From Bacteroidales bacterium UBA1410 (GTDB lineage Bacteria; Bacteroidota; Bacteroidia; Bacteroidales; Dysgonomonadaceae), in assembly GCA_002305015.1 (NCBI GenBank), contig DBPW01000008.1:12424-76423 (forward strand): a stretch of DNA of 64,000 nucleotides, given 5' to 3'. The notes beneath the pieces are model-generated. The model searched no databases. It saw only the letters and a list, made by a program, of their open reading frames with translations, and had not been told where the DNA came from. This document shows, piece after piece, positions 10,024 through 17,439 of this stretch. The position numbers and the translations under genes were made by a program. Within the stretch, counting starts at the first letter, position 1. Each line of letters opens with the position of its first letter.

Positions 10024-10449
10024 ATGAAACAGCAGATTTTTAAAATTGCCTTACTTGCCTTTGCTATTGCTTTAATTAACGTATCTCACTCACTAGCACA
10101 GGTTACATTGAATAACGAAAAAGGTGTGGTCCTTTTTGTGGAATTCGAATTGGATCAAAAAAACATGGAAACAGCGCTCGCCTTACTCAAAGAAATGCAG
10201 ATTCAAACACTGGAAAATGAGGAAGGTTGCATTGCCTATGATATTTTATTAAGCGAGGAACAACCAAACAAAATTTTTCTGTATGAAAACTATGAAAATA
10301 CACAAGCTCAAAGGGAACACAACAACTCTCCTTATTTTAAGGAAATTGTTTCTAACAAATTGCCCAGATATATCAAAGGGAGCAAAATAATAAAATTATA
10401 CCCTGTTGTAAATGAAAAGCTCGAAGAATATATTGATGAAGAACCTTAA
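10024..10449 (+). CDS. Exported antibiotic biosynthesis monooxygenase (ABM) domain protein
   Basis: A 141-residue protein with a signal peptide (MKQQIFKIALLAFAIALINV, cut near SLAQ) followed by one ABM/YgiN-type ferredoxin-like domain. Typical features are a strand (VVLFVEFELDQ), a helix, then EEGCIAYDILLSEEQPNKIFLYENYENTQAQREHNNSPYF. Cytosolic relatives oxidise quinols or act on dicarbonyls, and the histidine in QREHNNS is the conserved position. Export to the periplasm is the unusual feature. Its stop overlaps by four bases the stop of the convergent glycosylase-like gene. The actual substrate is unknown. Confidence 0.75.
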   Translation: MKQQIFKIALLAFAIALINVSHSLAQVTLNNEKGVVLFVEFELDQKNMETALALLKEMQIQTLENEEGCIAYDILLSEEQPNKIFLYENYENTQAQREHNNSPYFKEIVSNKLPRYIKGSKIIKLYPVVNEKLEEYIDEEP

Positions 10450-11036
10450 CGCAAGCCTATTTCCACGAAAAAATGTTTGTAGATTTCTGCTTTCTCCAAT
10501 AAAGGCTTTGGATAAGCCCTTGAGGAGGAAGGCATGCGGTAAAACCGATAAATCTTTCCTTTGAGTTCAATTTTTTCAAAACACCCAATAGAAGGTTTTT
10601 TAATTTTAATTGGCAAAAGCGAACATAACGTGTCAGTTGCTTTCTCACCTGTTGTTACCAACGTTCGACACAAAGGAATCTTGGCCAACACAGCATAAAG
10701 ATCAATCGGCTGAACAATCTCCAAAAAATTATCTGAAGCATTGTCTCTCAAACGAACAATCTCAAAAGCCACATCATAAAGTGCAATTCCTTTTTCATTA
10801 AGAAATGCAATGAGACGTTGCTTATCGAATGTCGTTTTATCATTTTTGAGAAAATGATCTTTATCGTTGAAAAATACCAAACCAACGATTCGCCACATAT
10901 CGTTTTGAAAGTTTGGATAGTAAAAATCCATTTTCCATTTTGCCATTGGCGGAGGAAAACTTCCCAACATCAATACCTTTGCTTTTTCCGGCAAAAATGG
11001 TTCAAACGGATGAATCTCTTTCTGTAAACCAATCAT
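10446..11036 (-). CDS. Uracil-DNA glycosylase superfamily protein (mismatch-specific type)
   Basis: A 196-residue protein of the UDG fold. The N-terminal active-site loop appears as KVLMLGSFPPPMAKW (residues about 20-34), and the C-terminal DNA-intercalating motif as MPSSSRAYPKPL (near residue 168). Members of the superfamily remove uracil or other damaged bases from DNA. The subfamily is not one I can name, and the substrate may be G:U or G:T mismatches. It stands alone on the minus strand between two plus-strand groups and overlaps the end of the ABM gene by four bases. Confidence 0.7.
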   Translation of the reverse strand: MIGLQKEIHPFEPFLPEKAKVLMLGSFPPPMAKWKMDFYYPNFQNDMWRIVGLVFFNDKDHFLKNDKTTFDKQRLIAFLNEKGIALYDVAFEIVRLRDNASDNFLEIVQPIDLYAVLAKIPLCRTLVTTGEKATDTLCSLLPIKIKKPSIGCFEKIELKGKIYRFYRMPSSSRAYPKPLLEKAEIYKHFFVEIGLR

Positions 11037-11135
11037 AAAATTTATTATCCATCACAAATATAGGCATTTTGAACTTAGGCAAGGCCATTCATTTCAAATT
11101 GTGCTCGTTTTTTACCTAAAATCCACAAAAAAACA

Positions 11136-11143
11136 TATCTTTG
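11136..11143 (+). promoter_or_regulatory. -7 promoter element for rex
   Basis: TATCTTTG matches the Bacteroidetes -7 element TAnnTTTG and lies 21 bases before the ATG at 11165. It contains the TTG that would give a longer reading frame, which supports the downstream ATG as the true start. Confidence 0.6.
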
Positions 11144-11164
11144 CACAACTTTAACAATCATCTC

Positions 11165-11815
11165 ATGGTTGATTCTTCTGCATTTCAACGAAATATTCCG
11201 GAACCCGCTCTACGCAGGCTCCCTTGGTATCTTGCCTACGTAAAGCTCTTAAAAAAACAGGGTGAGTCGTACGTATCTTCAACACAAATAGCAAAAAAAA
11301 TCAATGTATCTCCTACCCAAATAGCTAAAGATCTTTCCTATGTGAATATCTCCGGCAAAACACGTGTAGGATACGAGATCGACCAACTTATCCATGTTTT
11401 GGAAGAATTTCTCGGATTCAGGTCCGTTCATAAAGCCGTTTTATTTGGAGTAGGGAGCCTAGGGGCAGCCTTACTGGCCGATTCGGGATTGGAACAATAT
11501 GGATTGAAAATCTTAGCCGGTTTCGATGTTAAAGAAGCAGTCGTAAACACTACCATTAATCATATCCCTGTTTATCATGCCAATGAATTTGTGGAAAGAA
11601 ATCAAAAAATCATAAAGGCAGAAATCGGCGTACTGACAGTACCGGCAGATATTGCACAACAAACAGCCGATTTTTTAATAGAAGGAGGCATACGCGGAAT
11701 ATGGAATTTTACTCCATTTCGCATTCGTGTACCTGAGGGCATTGTATTGCAAAACACATCGATATATGCTCATTTGGCCGTTATGTTCAATCGTTTAAAA
11801 CAATTGCCGGAATAA
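11165..11815 (+). CDS. rex: Redox-sensing transcriptional repressor Rex
   Basis: Rex senses the NADH/NAD+ ratio and represses fermentation and respiration genes when NAD+ is high. The 216-residue protein has an N-terminal winged helix (residues about 10-75; SSTQIAKKINVSPTQIAKDL is the recognition region, then GYEIDQL). A Rossmann NAD(H)-binding domain follows with GVGSLGAALL and the acidic residue in LAGFDV. The C-terminal helix for domain swapping is present (YAHLAVMFNRLK). The start at 11165 is preferred over a TTG at 11141 that lies inside the promoter. An FAH-family gene follows 12 bases later. Confidence 0.93.
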   Translation: MVDSSAFQRNIPEPALRRLPWYLAYVKLLKKQGESYVSSTQIAKKINVSPTQIAKDLSYVNISGKTRVGYEIDQLIHVLEEFLGFRSVHKAVLFGVGSLGAALLADSGLEQYGLKILAGFDVKEAVVNTTINHIPVYHANEFVERNQKIIKAEIGVLTVPADIAQQTADFLIEGGIRGIWNFTPFRIRVPEGIVLQNTSIYAHLAVMFNRLKQLPE

Positions 11816-11827
11816 AATTAAAACAAC

Positions 11828-12442
11828 ATGAAGATTTTTGCTATCGGGCTCAATTACGCCTCTCATAATGAGGAAATGAAATCCGTTTTCGAAAGCGATG
11901 AACCGGTTATTTTCATGAAACCCGATACAGCTTTATTAAAAGACGGGAAGCCCTTTTTTCTTCCAGATTTTTCAAACGAGATTCACTATGAAACCGAAAT
12001 CGTAATAAAAATCAACCGACTGGGAAAAAATATTGCAGAACAATTTGCATATCGATATTATAAAGAAATTACAGTAGGAATCGATTTCACAGCGCGCGAT
12101 TTACAACGACGTCAAAAACAATTGGGCTTGCCTTGGGAAATATCTAAAAGTTTCGATGGTTCCGCTCCTGTCGGCAATTTCATCCCAAAAGAGAAATTTA
12201 CCGATATACAAAATATCGATTTCCACCTCGATATCAACGGAAAGACGGTTCAACAAGGAAATACCCACGGTATGATCTATTCGATGGACAAAATCATTTC
12301 GTATATCAGTAAATTCTTTACCTTAAAGATAGGTGATCTCATCTTTACGGGTACGCCTGCCGGAATAGGACCGGTTGCCATCAATGATCACCTCGAGGGA
12401 TATATCGGAAACGAAAAATTACTCGATTTCAGGATTAAATAA
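11828..12442 (+). CDS. Fumarylacetoacetate hydrolase (FAH) family protein
   Basis: A 204-residue, single-domain FAH protein similar to FAHD1-type acylpyruvase or oxaloacetate decarboxylase. Visible family motifs are FAIGLNYASHNEEM at the start, the metal-binding IHYETEIVIKI (Glu pair), TVGIDFTARDLQ, and the closing LIFTGTPAGIGPV. The compact length agrees with the short bacterial form. It sits 12 bases after rex in the same direction and may be co-transcribed with it. Substrate cannot be told from sequence; oxaloacetate or acylpyruvates are likely by family. Confidence 0.85.
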   Translation: MKIFAIGLNYASHNEEMKSVFESDEPVIFMKPDTALLKDGKPFFLPDFSNEIHYETEIVIKINRLGKNIAEQFAYRYYKEITVGIDFTARDLQRRQKQLGLPWEISKSFDGSAPVGNFIPKEKFTDIQNIDFHLDINGKTVQQGNTHGMIYSMDKIISYISKFFTLKIGDLIFTGTPAGIGPVAINDHLEGYIGNEKLLDFRIK

Positions 12443-12542
12443 CCCATTGCTTACTATCAATTTACAACGAAGCAAATAAATTGATTTTGCATCATTAACT
12501 GAGACACCATTAAAATCAAAAAAATTATTCCGTTAAAATATA

Positions 12543-13040
12543 ATGAATCTACCAAATATAATGGATCTACGAATCGGTTTTGGATACGACATGCACCGTC
12601 TGCAAAAAGGCAGAGAACTGTGGCTAGGGGGAATAAAAATTGACCACGAAAGGGGATTAGTCGGACATTCCGATGCCGATGTCCTCATCCATGCCATTTG
12701 CGATGCTCTGCTTGGAGCAGCCAACCTGCGCGATATCGGATTTCACTTTCCCGACTCATCTGGAGAATATAAAGATATCGACAGCAAAATCCTATTGAAA
12801 GAAACCTATCGTCTTATTCAAGCAAAAGGTTATCAGCTCGGTAATATTGATGTAACAGTATGTGCCGAACAACCTAAACTGAATCCATATATCCCACAAA
12901 TGCAGGAAACCCTCGCTGCAATTCTTAAAACCGATGTAGAAAATATCTCCATTAAAGCCACAACAGCTGAAAAAATGGGATTTGTGGGAAGAGAAGAAGG
13001 CATAGCAGCATATGCCGTGACTTTAATCTGCAAAAGGTAA
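12543..13040 (+). CDS. ispF: 2-C-methyl-D-erythritol 2,4-cyclodiphosphate synthase
   Basis: IspF makes the cyclic diphosphate of the MEP isoprenoid pathway; ispG of the same pathway lies at 47.4 kb. The 165-residue protein has the metal site GFGYDMHRL (Asp-x-His), GHSDADVLIHAICDALLGA with the third zinc ligand His, and the CDP-binding TTAEKMGFVGREEGI near the end. An in-frame ATG at 12561 gives a start six residues later (MDLRIGFG) and is equally possible. A methyltransferase-like gene follows 17 bases downstream. Confidence 0.96.
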   Translation: MNLPNIMDLRIGFGYDMHRLQKGRELWLGGIKIDHERGLVGHSDADVLIHAICDALLGAANLRDIGFHFPDSSGEYKDIDSKILLKETYRLIQAKGYQLGNIDVTVCAEQPKLNPYIPQMQETLAAILKTDVENISIKATTAEKMGFVGREEGIAAYAVTLICKR

Positions 13041-13057
13041 GAAAAAAATTTATCATA

Positions 13058-13696
13058 ATGCCCGCTTTTTTAAAACGAAAACGCACGGCAAAAGGCTTCG
13101 GAGTGCACTCTCCTTTTGCTTTTTCCTTCATTACCAAAGTTGTCAATGAAAAATTGCCCTACAATGCCTATTTCGATATCCAAAATCACCTTACAAAAAA
13201 CCATATTGGACCGAAAGAGATTTCTGAAATTCATTATCTCTCGTTTCGACTGGTAAATTTTTTTCATTCTAAGAATATTCTGGAAATAGGCTCCGGAAAA
13301 GGAATTAATACACTTTTTCTGATTGCTCCTTCTAAGGAAATCACATGCGTCAGCATAGAAACCAATCTCGACAAAATTGCGGTGGCACAAAAATTGCTAT
13401 ATCATAAAAAAGATCAAATTGAGATAAAGAATGCAATACCAAACCGTTCTTTTGACGCCATTTTCTGTAATTTGGATTATAAATTGCACAAAAGTGTTGA
13501 TGTCGTGAAATTGCTTTTTGAACACAGCCATAATCAGACATTCTGGCTGATGATGAACATTGACAAAAACAAATCGGCAAAGGCAACTTGGAGAAAAATC
13601 AAAACGGACGAGAGAACAAGGCTCACTTTTGACAGGAAACATGTTGGTATCGTTATATTAAATTCGGAATATCACAAATTAAACTATTTGATCTGA
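13058..13696 (+). CDS. SAM-dependent methyltransferase-like protein
   Basis: A 212-residue protein with a class I methyltransferase core: the SAM-binding glycine motif ILEIGSGKGINTLF (near residue 72), then ITCVSIETN with the acidic ribose-binding residue, and a degraded motif IV FDAIFCNLDY. The N-terminal segment KGFGVHSPFAFSF recurs at the start of a Bacteroidota protein group of this type. No substrate can be assigned. It lies between ispF and a corrinoid adenosyltransferase, with spacings of 17 and 24 bases. Confidence 0.65.
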   Translation: MPAFLKRKRTAKGFGVHSPFAFSFITKVVNEKLPYNAYFDIQNHLTKNHIGPKEISEIHYLSFRLVNFFHSKNILEIGSGKGINTLFLIAPSKEITCVSIETNLDKIAVAQKLLYHKKDQIEIKNAIPNRSFDAIFCNLDYKLHKSVDVVKLLFEHSHNQTFWLMMNIDKNKSAKATWRKIKTDERTRLTFDRKHVGIVILNSEYHKLNYLI

Positions 13697-13720
13697 TCAT
13701 AATCTTATCCTTCGAGAATA

Positions 13721-14272
13721 ATGGGAAAAAGTATGTTGTACACAAAAACCGGGGATGACGGTAAAACGTCGCTTGTAGGCGGCAACCGAGTCCCAAAAAC
13801 GCACATCCGACTCGAATCATATGGGACGATTGATGAGCTCAATAGTTTCGTCGGATGGTTACTATGTGCGATAGAAGAAAAGGGAACTAAGAATTTCCTG
13901 TCGTTAATCCAACACAAGCTATTTAATGTAAGCTCTTATCTGGCAACGGATAGTGAGGATCCATCCATCGAAAGAAAATGTGGAATTACCGACGACGATA
14001 TTTCACTCATAGAGAAAGAGATTGATCAATTGGATGCTTTGCTTCCTAAACTCCGTCGATTTGTTCTTCCGGGCGGAAACGAGGCAGCCGCAAGGGCACA
14101 TATCTGCCGAACGGTGTGCCGCCGTGCCGAAAGGGAAATCTACCGACTGAAAGAGAAATATAGCGTAGATCAACATATTCTGAGTTTTATAAATCGTCTA
14201 TCTGACTATTTTTTTGTCCTTGCCCGAACAGAAAATCATAAATCGGGTAAAGAAATATATTGGGAACAATAA
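13721..14272 (+). CDS. PduO-type cob(I)alamin adenosyltransferase
   Basis: This enzyme transfers adenosine from ATP to cob(I)alamin to make adenosylcobalamin. The 183-residue protein has the N-terminal ATP-binding YTKTGDDGKTSLVGG, then ESYGTIDELNSF, and the C-terminal RTVCRRAEREIY and FINRLSDYFFVLAR motifs of the PduO/MMAB family. An in-frame ATG at 13733 is an alternative start. No adenosylcobalamin-dependent enzyme is present in the window, but a BtuFCD-type importer at 56.8-59.5 kb fits use of salvaged corrinoids. Confidence 0.93.
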   Translation: MGKSMLYTKTGDDGKTSLVGGNRVPKTHIRLESYGTIDELNSFVGWLLCAIEEKGTKNFLSLIQHKLFNVSSYLATDSEDPSIERKCGITDDDISLIEKEIDQLDALLPKLRRFVLPGGNEAAARAHICRTVCRRAEREIYRLKEKYSVDQHILSFINRLSDYFFVLARTENHKSGKEIYWEQ

Positions 14273-14289
14273 GGTATGGGTAATTTTAT

Positions 14290-14297
14290 TATATTTG
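14290..14297 (+). promoter_or_regulatory. -7 promoter element for the DUF2795 gene
   Basis: TATATTTG fits the Bacteroidetes -7 element and lies 42 bases before the ATG at 14340, so this small gene is probably transcribed alone, ending at the hairpin at 14622. Confidence 0.55.
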
Positions 14298-14339
14298 CGC
14301 CTATTATAAAAACGACTGTTTATTAAAAATTAATAGCAT

Positions 14340-14561
14340 ATGTACTGGACATTAGAATTAGCTTCAAAACTGGAAGATGCTCCATGGCCTGCCACCAAAG
14401 ACGAGTTAATTGATTATGCCCAACGCTCCGGTGCTCCGTTGGAAGTTATCGAAAATTTGCAGGAAATTGAGGAAGATACGGAAATCTTCGAGTCTATCGA
14501 AGACATATGGCCGGATTATCCGAGCAAAGAAGACTTCTTTTTCAACGAAGACGAATACTAA
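14340..14561 (+). CDS. DUF2795 family small acidic protein
   Basis: A 73-residue acidic protein of the DUF2795 type: PWPATKDELIDYAQRSGAP followed by VIENLQEIEEDTEIFESIEDIWPDYPSKEDFFF. No membrane segment or signal is present. It has its own promoter and terminator. The family is widespread in Bacteroidota and of unknown function. Confidence 0.8.
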   Translation: MYWTLELASKLEDAPWPATKDELIDYAQRSGAPLEVIENLQEIEEDTEIFESIEDIWPDYPSKEDFFFNEDEY

Positions 14562-14621
14562 TTTACCGGAGGGTGAAGCTAATCTTCATAATACCATCGA
14601 GCAATAGAGATAGTAAAACAA

Positions 14622-14648
14622 AACCTGCCCTTATGAGGGCAGGTTTTT
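14622..14648 (+). terminator. Strong intrinsic terminator after the DUF2795 gene
   Basis: AACCTGCCCT (14622-14631), loop TATG, AGGGCAGGTT (14636-14645), then more T. The stem is perfect over 10 bp. It separates the small plus-strand gene from the convergent transporter gene at 14663. Confidence 0.85.
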
Positions 14649-14662
14649 GCATTAATAACGCT

Positions 14663-16186
14663 TTATTTTATACGTTTTAAGTTGAAAACATCATCATTAT
14701 CTTGAACGAAAAATACGGACAAAGCACCCAAAATAAGGGAAAATCCAGCAAGTACCATTGTAAAAATTACTTTCCCGCCAAAAATATCACGGGTAACGAA
14801 TCCCAAAATGCTTGCAGCGAGAATCTGTGGGATAACGATAAAAAAATTGAAAATCCCCATATAAGTCCCCATTTTATCTGCAGGAAGAGATCCTGTAAGG
14901 ATGGCGTATGGCATGGAAAGAATGCTTCCCCATGCAAATCCGATGCCGATCATCGGAATAAGCAAAACCATGGGATCATGAATAAAGAAAAATGAAATAA
15001 AAGAAATCCCGCCAATGGTAAGGGCAAAAGCATGAGTGGCTTTTCTCCCGATTTGTTTCGCAAGCAGCGGAAGCAAAAAAGCGAAGACAGCCGAAACTCC
15101 GTTATATACACCGAACAAAACACCTACCCAATTAGCTCCCTGATTATAAAGTTCAGAAGCTGAGTCGGTAGCCCCATAAACATGTTGTGTTACTGCAGGA
15201 GTCGTATAGATCCACATCGCATAAAAAGCCAACCACGAAAAAAATTGAACGATGGCCAACTGCGCCATAGTTTTCGGCATATTCAGCAAGTCATTCATAA
15301 TAATGGTTATTCCTTGAGGTTTGTTGTTATTCTTTGCAATCAAACCCGAAATGAGCAAAATAATGCCGAAAATCAACAACAATCCGGAAATAATGTAAAG
15401 TTGAGCATCAAGATGGGAAGCGGCAATCAGTAGCGTAACGATCAAACCAATAACACTCCAAGATATCCCTTTTTTTATGAATTGCGAAGAGGTTACCGGT
15501 AGCTTATGTTCAATTTTTATCCCGGTGGTTTTTTCTTTATGCTTTTCAAAAGCAGCCAATTCATCAGGAGAATATTCCTTCGTCGTGAAAACGGTGTATA
15601 AAACAGCACTCAACAAAAATAATCCACCGATGTAAAACGAAAGCTTAACGGATTTCGGAACGACACCCTCGGGTGCAATGTTAGAAACGCCGAACCAGTT
15701 AGTAAGAACATAAGGCAAAACTGAGGCAATCACCGCTCCTGTACCAATAAAAAAACTTTGCATGGCAAAACCCATCGTGCGTTGCTCTGTTGGCAGATTA
15801 TCGCCCACAAAAGCACGAAAAGGTTCCATGGAAATATTGATGGATGCGTCCATAATCCACAACATACCGGCTGCTACCCAAAGAACAGGCGAGTTAGGCA
15901 TAATGAACAATGCCAATGTAGTGAAAATGGCTCCCACAGTAAAATAAGGGCGACGCCGACCGAACCGATTCCATGTTTTATCGCTATAATGTCCGATGAT
16001 AGGTTGAATGATTAAGCCGGTAATGGGTGCAGCAATCCATAAAATAGGGATATCTTCTACTTTAGCACCCAACGTTTCAAAAATACGGCTAACATTAGCG
16101 TTCTGCAAGGCAAAACCAAATTGAATTCCCAAGAATCCGAAACTCATGTTCCAAATTTCCCAAAACGACAAACGTCTTTTTTCCAT
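14663..16186 (-). CDS. MFS sugar transporter, SLC45/GPH-like
   Basis: A 507-residue inner-membrane transporter with about 12 hydrophobic segments. Family signs are the N-terminal SFGFLGIQFGFALQNANVSRIFETLGA, the loop GHYSDKTWNRFGRRRPYF after helix 2, and a cytosolic stretch of charged residues mid-protein. Bacteroidota members of this group import maltose, sucrose or other disaccharides, usually next to a LacI regulator, as here. The regulator gene lies 135 bases upstream on the same strand, and the gap carries a LacI-type operator. The sugar is inference. Confidence 0.85.
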   Translation of the reverse strand: MEKRRLSFWEIWNMSFGFLGIQFGFALQNANVSRIFETLGAKVEDIPILWIAAPITGLIIQPIIGHYSDKTWNRFGRRRPYFTVGAIFTTLALFIMPNSPVLWVAAGMLWIMDASINISMEPFRAFVGDNLPTEQRTMGFAMQSFFIGTGAVIASVLPYVLTNWFGVSNIAPEGVVPKSVKLSFYIGGLFLLSAVLYTVFTTKEYSPDELAAFEKHKEKTTGIKIEHKLPVTSSQFIKKGISWSVIGLIVTLLIAASHLDAQLYIISGLLLIFGIILLISGLIAKNNNKPQGITIIMNDLLNMPKTMAQLAIVQFFSWLAFYAMWIYTTPAVTQHVYGATDSASELYNQGANWVGVLFGVYNGVSAVFAFLLPLLAKQIGRKATHAFALTIGGISFISFFFIHDPMVLLIPMIGIGFAWGSILSMPYAILTGSLPADKMGTYMGIFNFFIVIPQILAASILGFVTRDIFGGKVIFTMVLAGFSLILGALSVFFVQDNDDVFNLKRIK

Positions 16187-16266
16187 GTAGATACAGATAT
16201 GTTATTGAACAAATTTACAAAGCTTCTTATCTTGTTGACATACAATGTAAAATAAAAACCGGGATT

Positions 16267-16290
16267 TTTTATGCAAACGATTGCATAAAA
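16267..16290. promoter_or_regulatory. LacI-family operator palindrome
   Basis: TTTTATGCAA (16267-16276) and TTGCATAAAA (16281-16290) are exact inverted repeats around the centre ACGA. The core GCAAACGATTGC fits the LacI-family operator pattern with a central CG. It lies between a LacI regulator and the transporter it probably controls, 81 bases upstream of the transporter start. Confidence 0.7.
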
Positions 16291-16321
16291 CCGAAACCTG
16301 AACCAATATCTATTTCCTCGA

Positions 16322-17335
16322 TTATCGTGTAGATTCTCTGATCACTAAATCTGTTTTGATGACTCTGCTGACCACACCACTTTTGGTTTCTAATCCACTT
16401 ATGCGGTTGATCAAGAGACGGGCAGATTCTTTTCCCATTTCAAAACCATGTTGGTCAACGCTGGTCAAGGTTGGATGAGTTACTTCTGTAATATAAGAGT
16501 TGGTAAATCCGCAAATCGAGATATCATCAGGCACACGAAATCCTGCTGATTTAATCAATTGAAGACAATAAGCTGCCACTTCATCATTAATGCAGAAAAA
16601 AGCATCGGGCACAGGTTGGCGGGTTAACATCCGTGGGACAACTTCCTTAACCAGATCCGGCGTATCACATACGGCTATCAACTCATTTTCTATCGGCAAC
16701 CGATGGTTTCGCAGTGCATCCTCATAACCCATTTTTCGATTGGTTGAAATTGGAAGATGGGGATTAGCTCCGAGAAAAGCAATTCGATTACAACCTGTCT
16801 GAATGAGATAGTCAACCGCATGAAAAGCTCCGACATAATCATCCACAACCACTTTATCGGTATTGATCCCGGTGCAAATACGGTCGAAAAAAACCAAATG
16901 AATGCCATTATCAATAATTTCCTGAAAATGATCATATTTTATGGTACTTTTCGATTGCGAAACTAAAATGCCCTCTACCCCCGCATCCAGCAACATTTCA
17001 ACACTCTTCACTTCACGATCGTAATTTTCATTGGAATGGCAGATGAGAATATTGTAGTTTTGTCTCTCCGCTTCTTCCTGAATTCCGGCAAGAACCGTGG
17101 AAAAAAAATAATGAACAATTTCGGGAACAATGACCCCTATAACGTTATTTCGATTCATCCGCAATCGCATAGCCATTGGATTAGGTTTATATTTGTGTTC
17201 TTCGGCATATTTTTGCACAAGATCCCTCGTCTCTCGGCTAATTGCAGGATGATTTTTCATTGCCCGTGAAACGGTAGATGGCGATAAATTCAACGCCTTG
17301 GCAATATCTTTAAGCGTGATTCGCCGTTTATCCAT
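16322..17335 (-). CDS. LacI family transcriptional regulator
   Basis: A 337-residue repressor. The start at 17335 is taken because the DNA-binding domain begins at once (MDKRRITLKDIAKALNLSPSTVSRAMKNHP); a longer frame to 17443 adds residues without family match. The helix-turn-helix covers residues about 5-25, the hinge helix about 45-60 (NPMAMRLRMNRNNVIG), and the rest is a periplasmic-binding-like sugar sensor. The operator palindrome just downstream and the sugar transporter beyond it suggest it controls that transporter. The ligand is unknown; maltose-type regulators are a guess from the transporter family. Confidence 0.92.
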   Translation of the reverse strand: MDKRRITLKDIAKALNLSPSTVSRAMKNHPAISRETRDLVQKYAEEHKYKPNPMAMRLRMNRNNVIGVIVPEIVHYFFSTVLAGIQEEAERQNYNILICHSNENYDREVKSVEMLLDAGVEGILVSQSKSTIKYDHFQEIIDNGIHLVFFDRICTGINTDKVVVDDYVGAFHAVDYLIQTGCNRIAFLGANPHLPISTNRKMGYEDALRNHRLPIENELIAVCDTPDLVKEVVPRMLTRQPVPDAFFCINDEVAAYCLQLIKSAGFRVPDDISICGFTNSYITEVTHPTLTSVDQHGFEMGKESARLLINRISGLETKSGVVSRVIKTDLVIRESTR

Positions 17336-17439
17336 TGTAAAAAATATTTTCTTCAAAAATAAACAAAAAAACTTACAAAAGGACAAAAAAATAGCGGAAA
17401 ATGATCGTTCCCCGCTATTCACTCCTATTAAAATTAATT

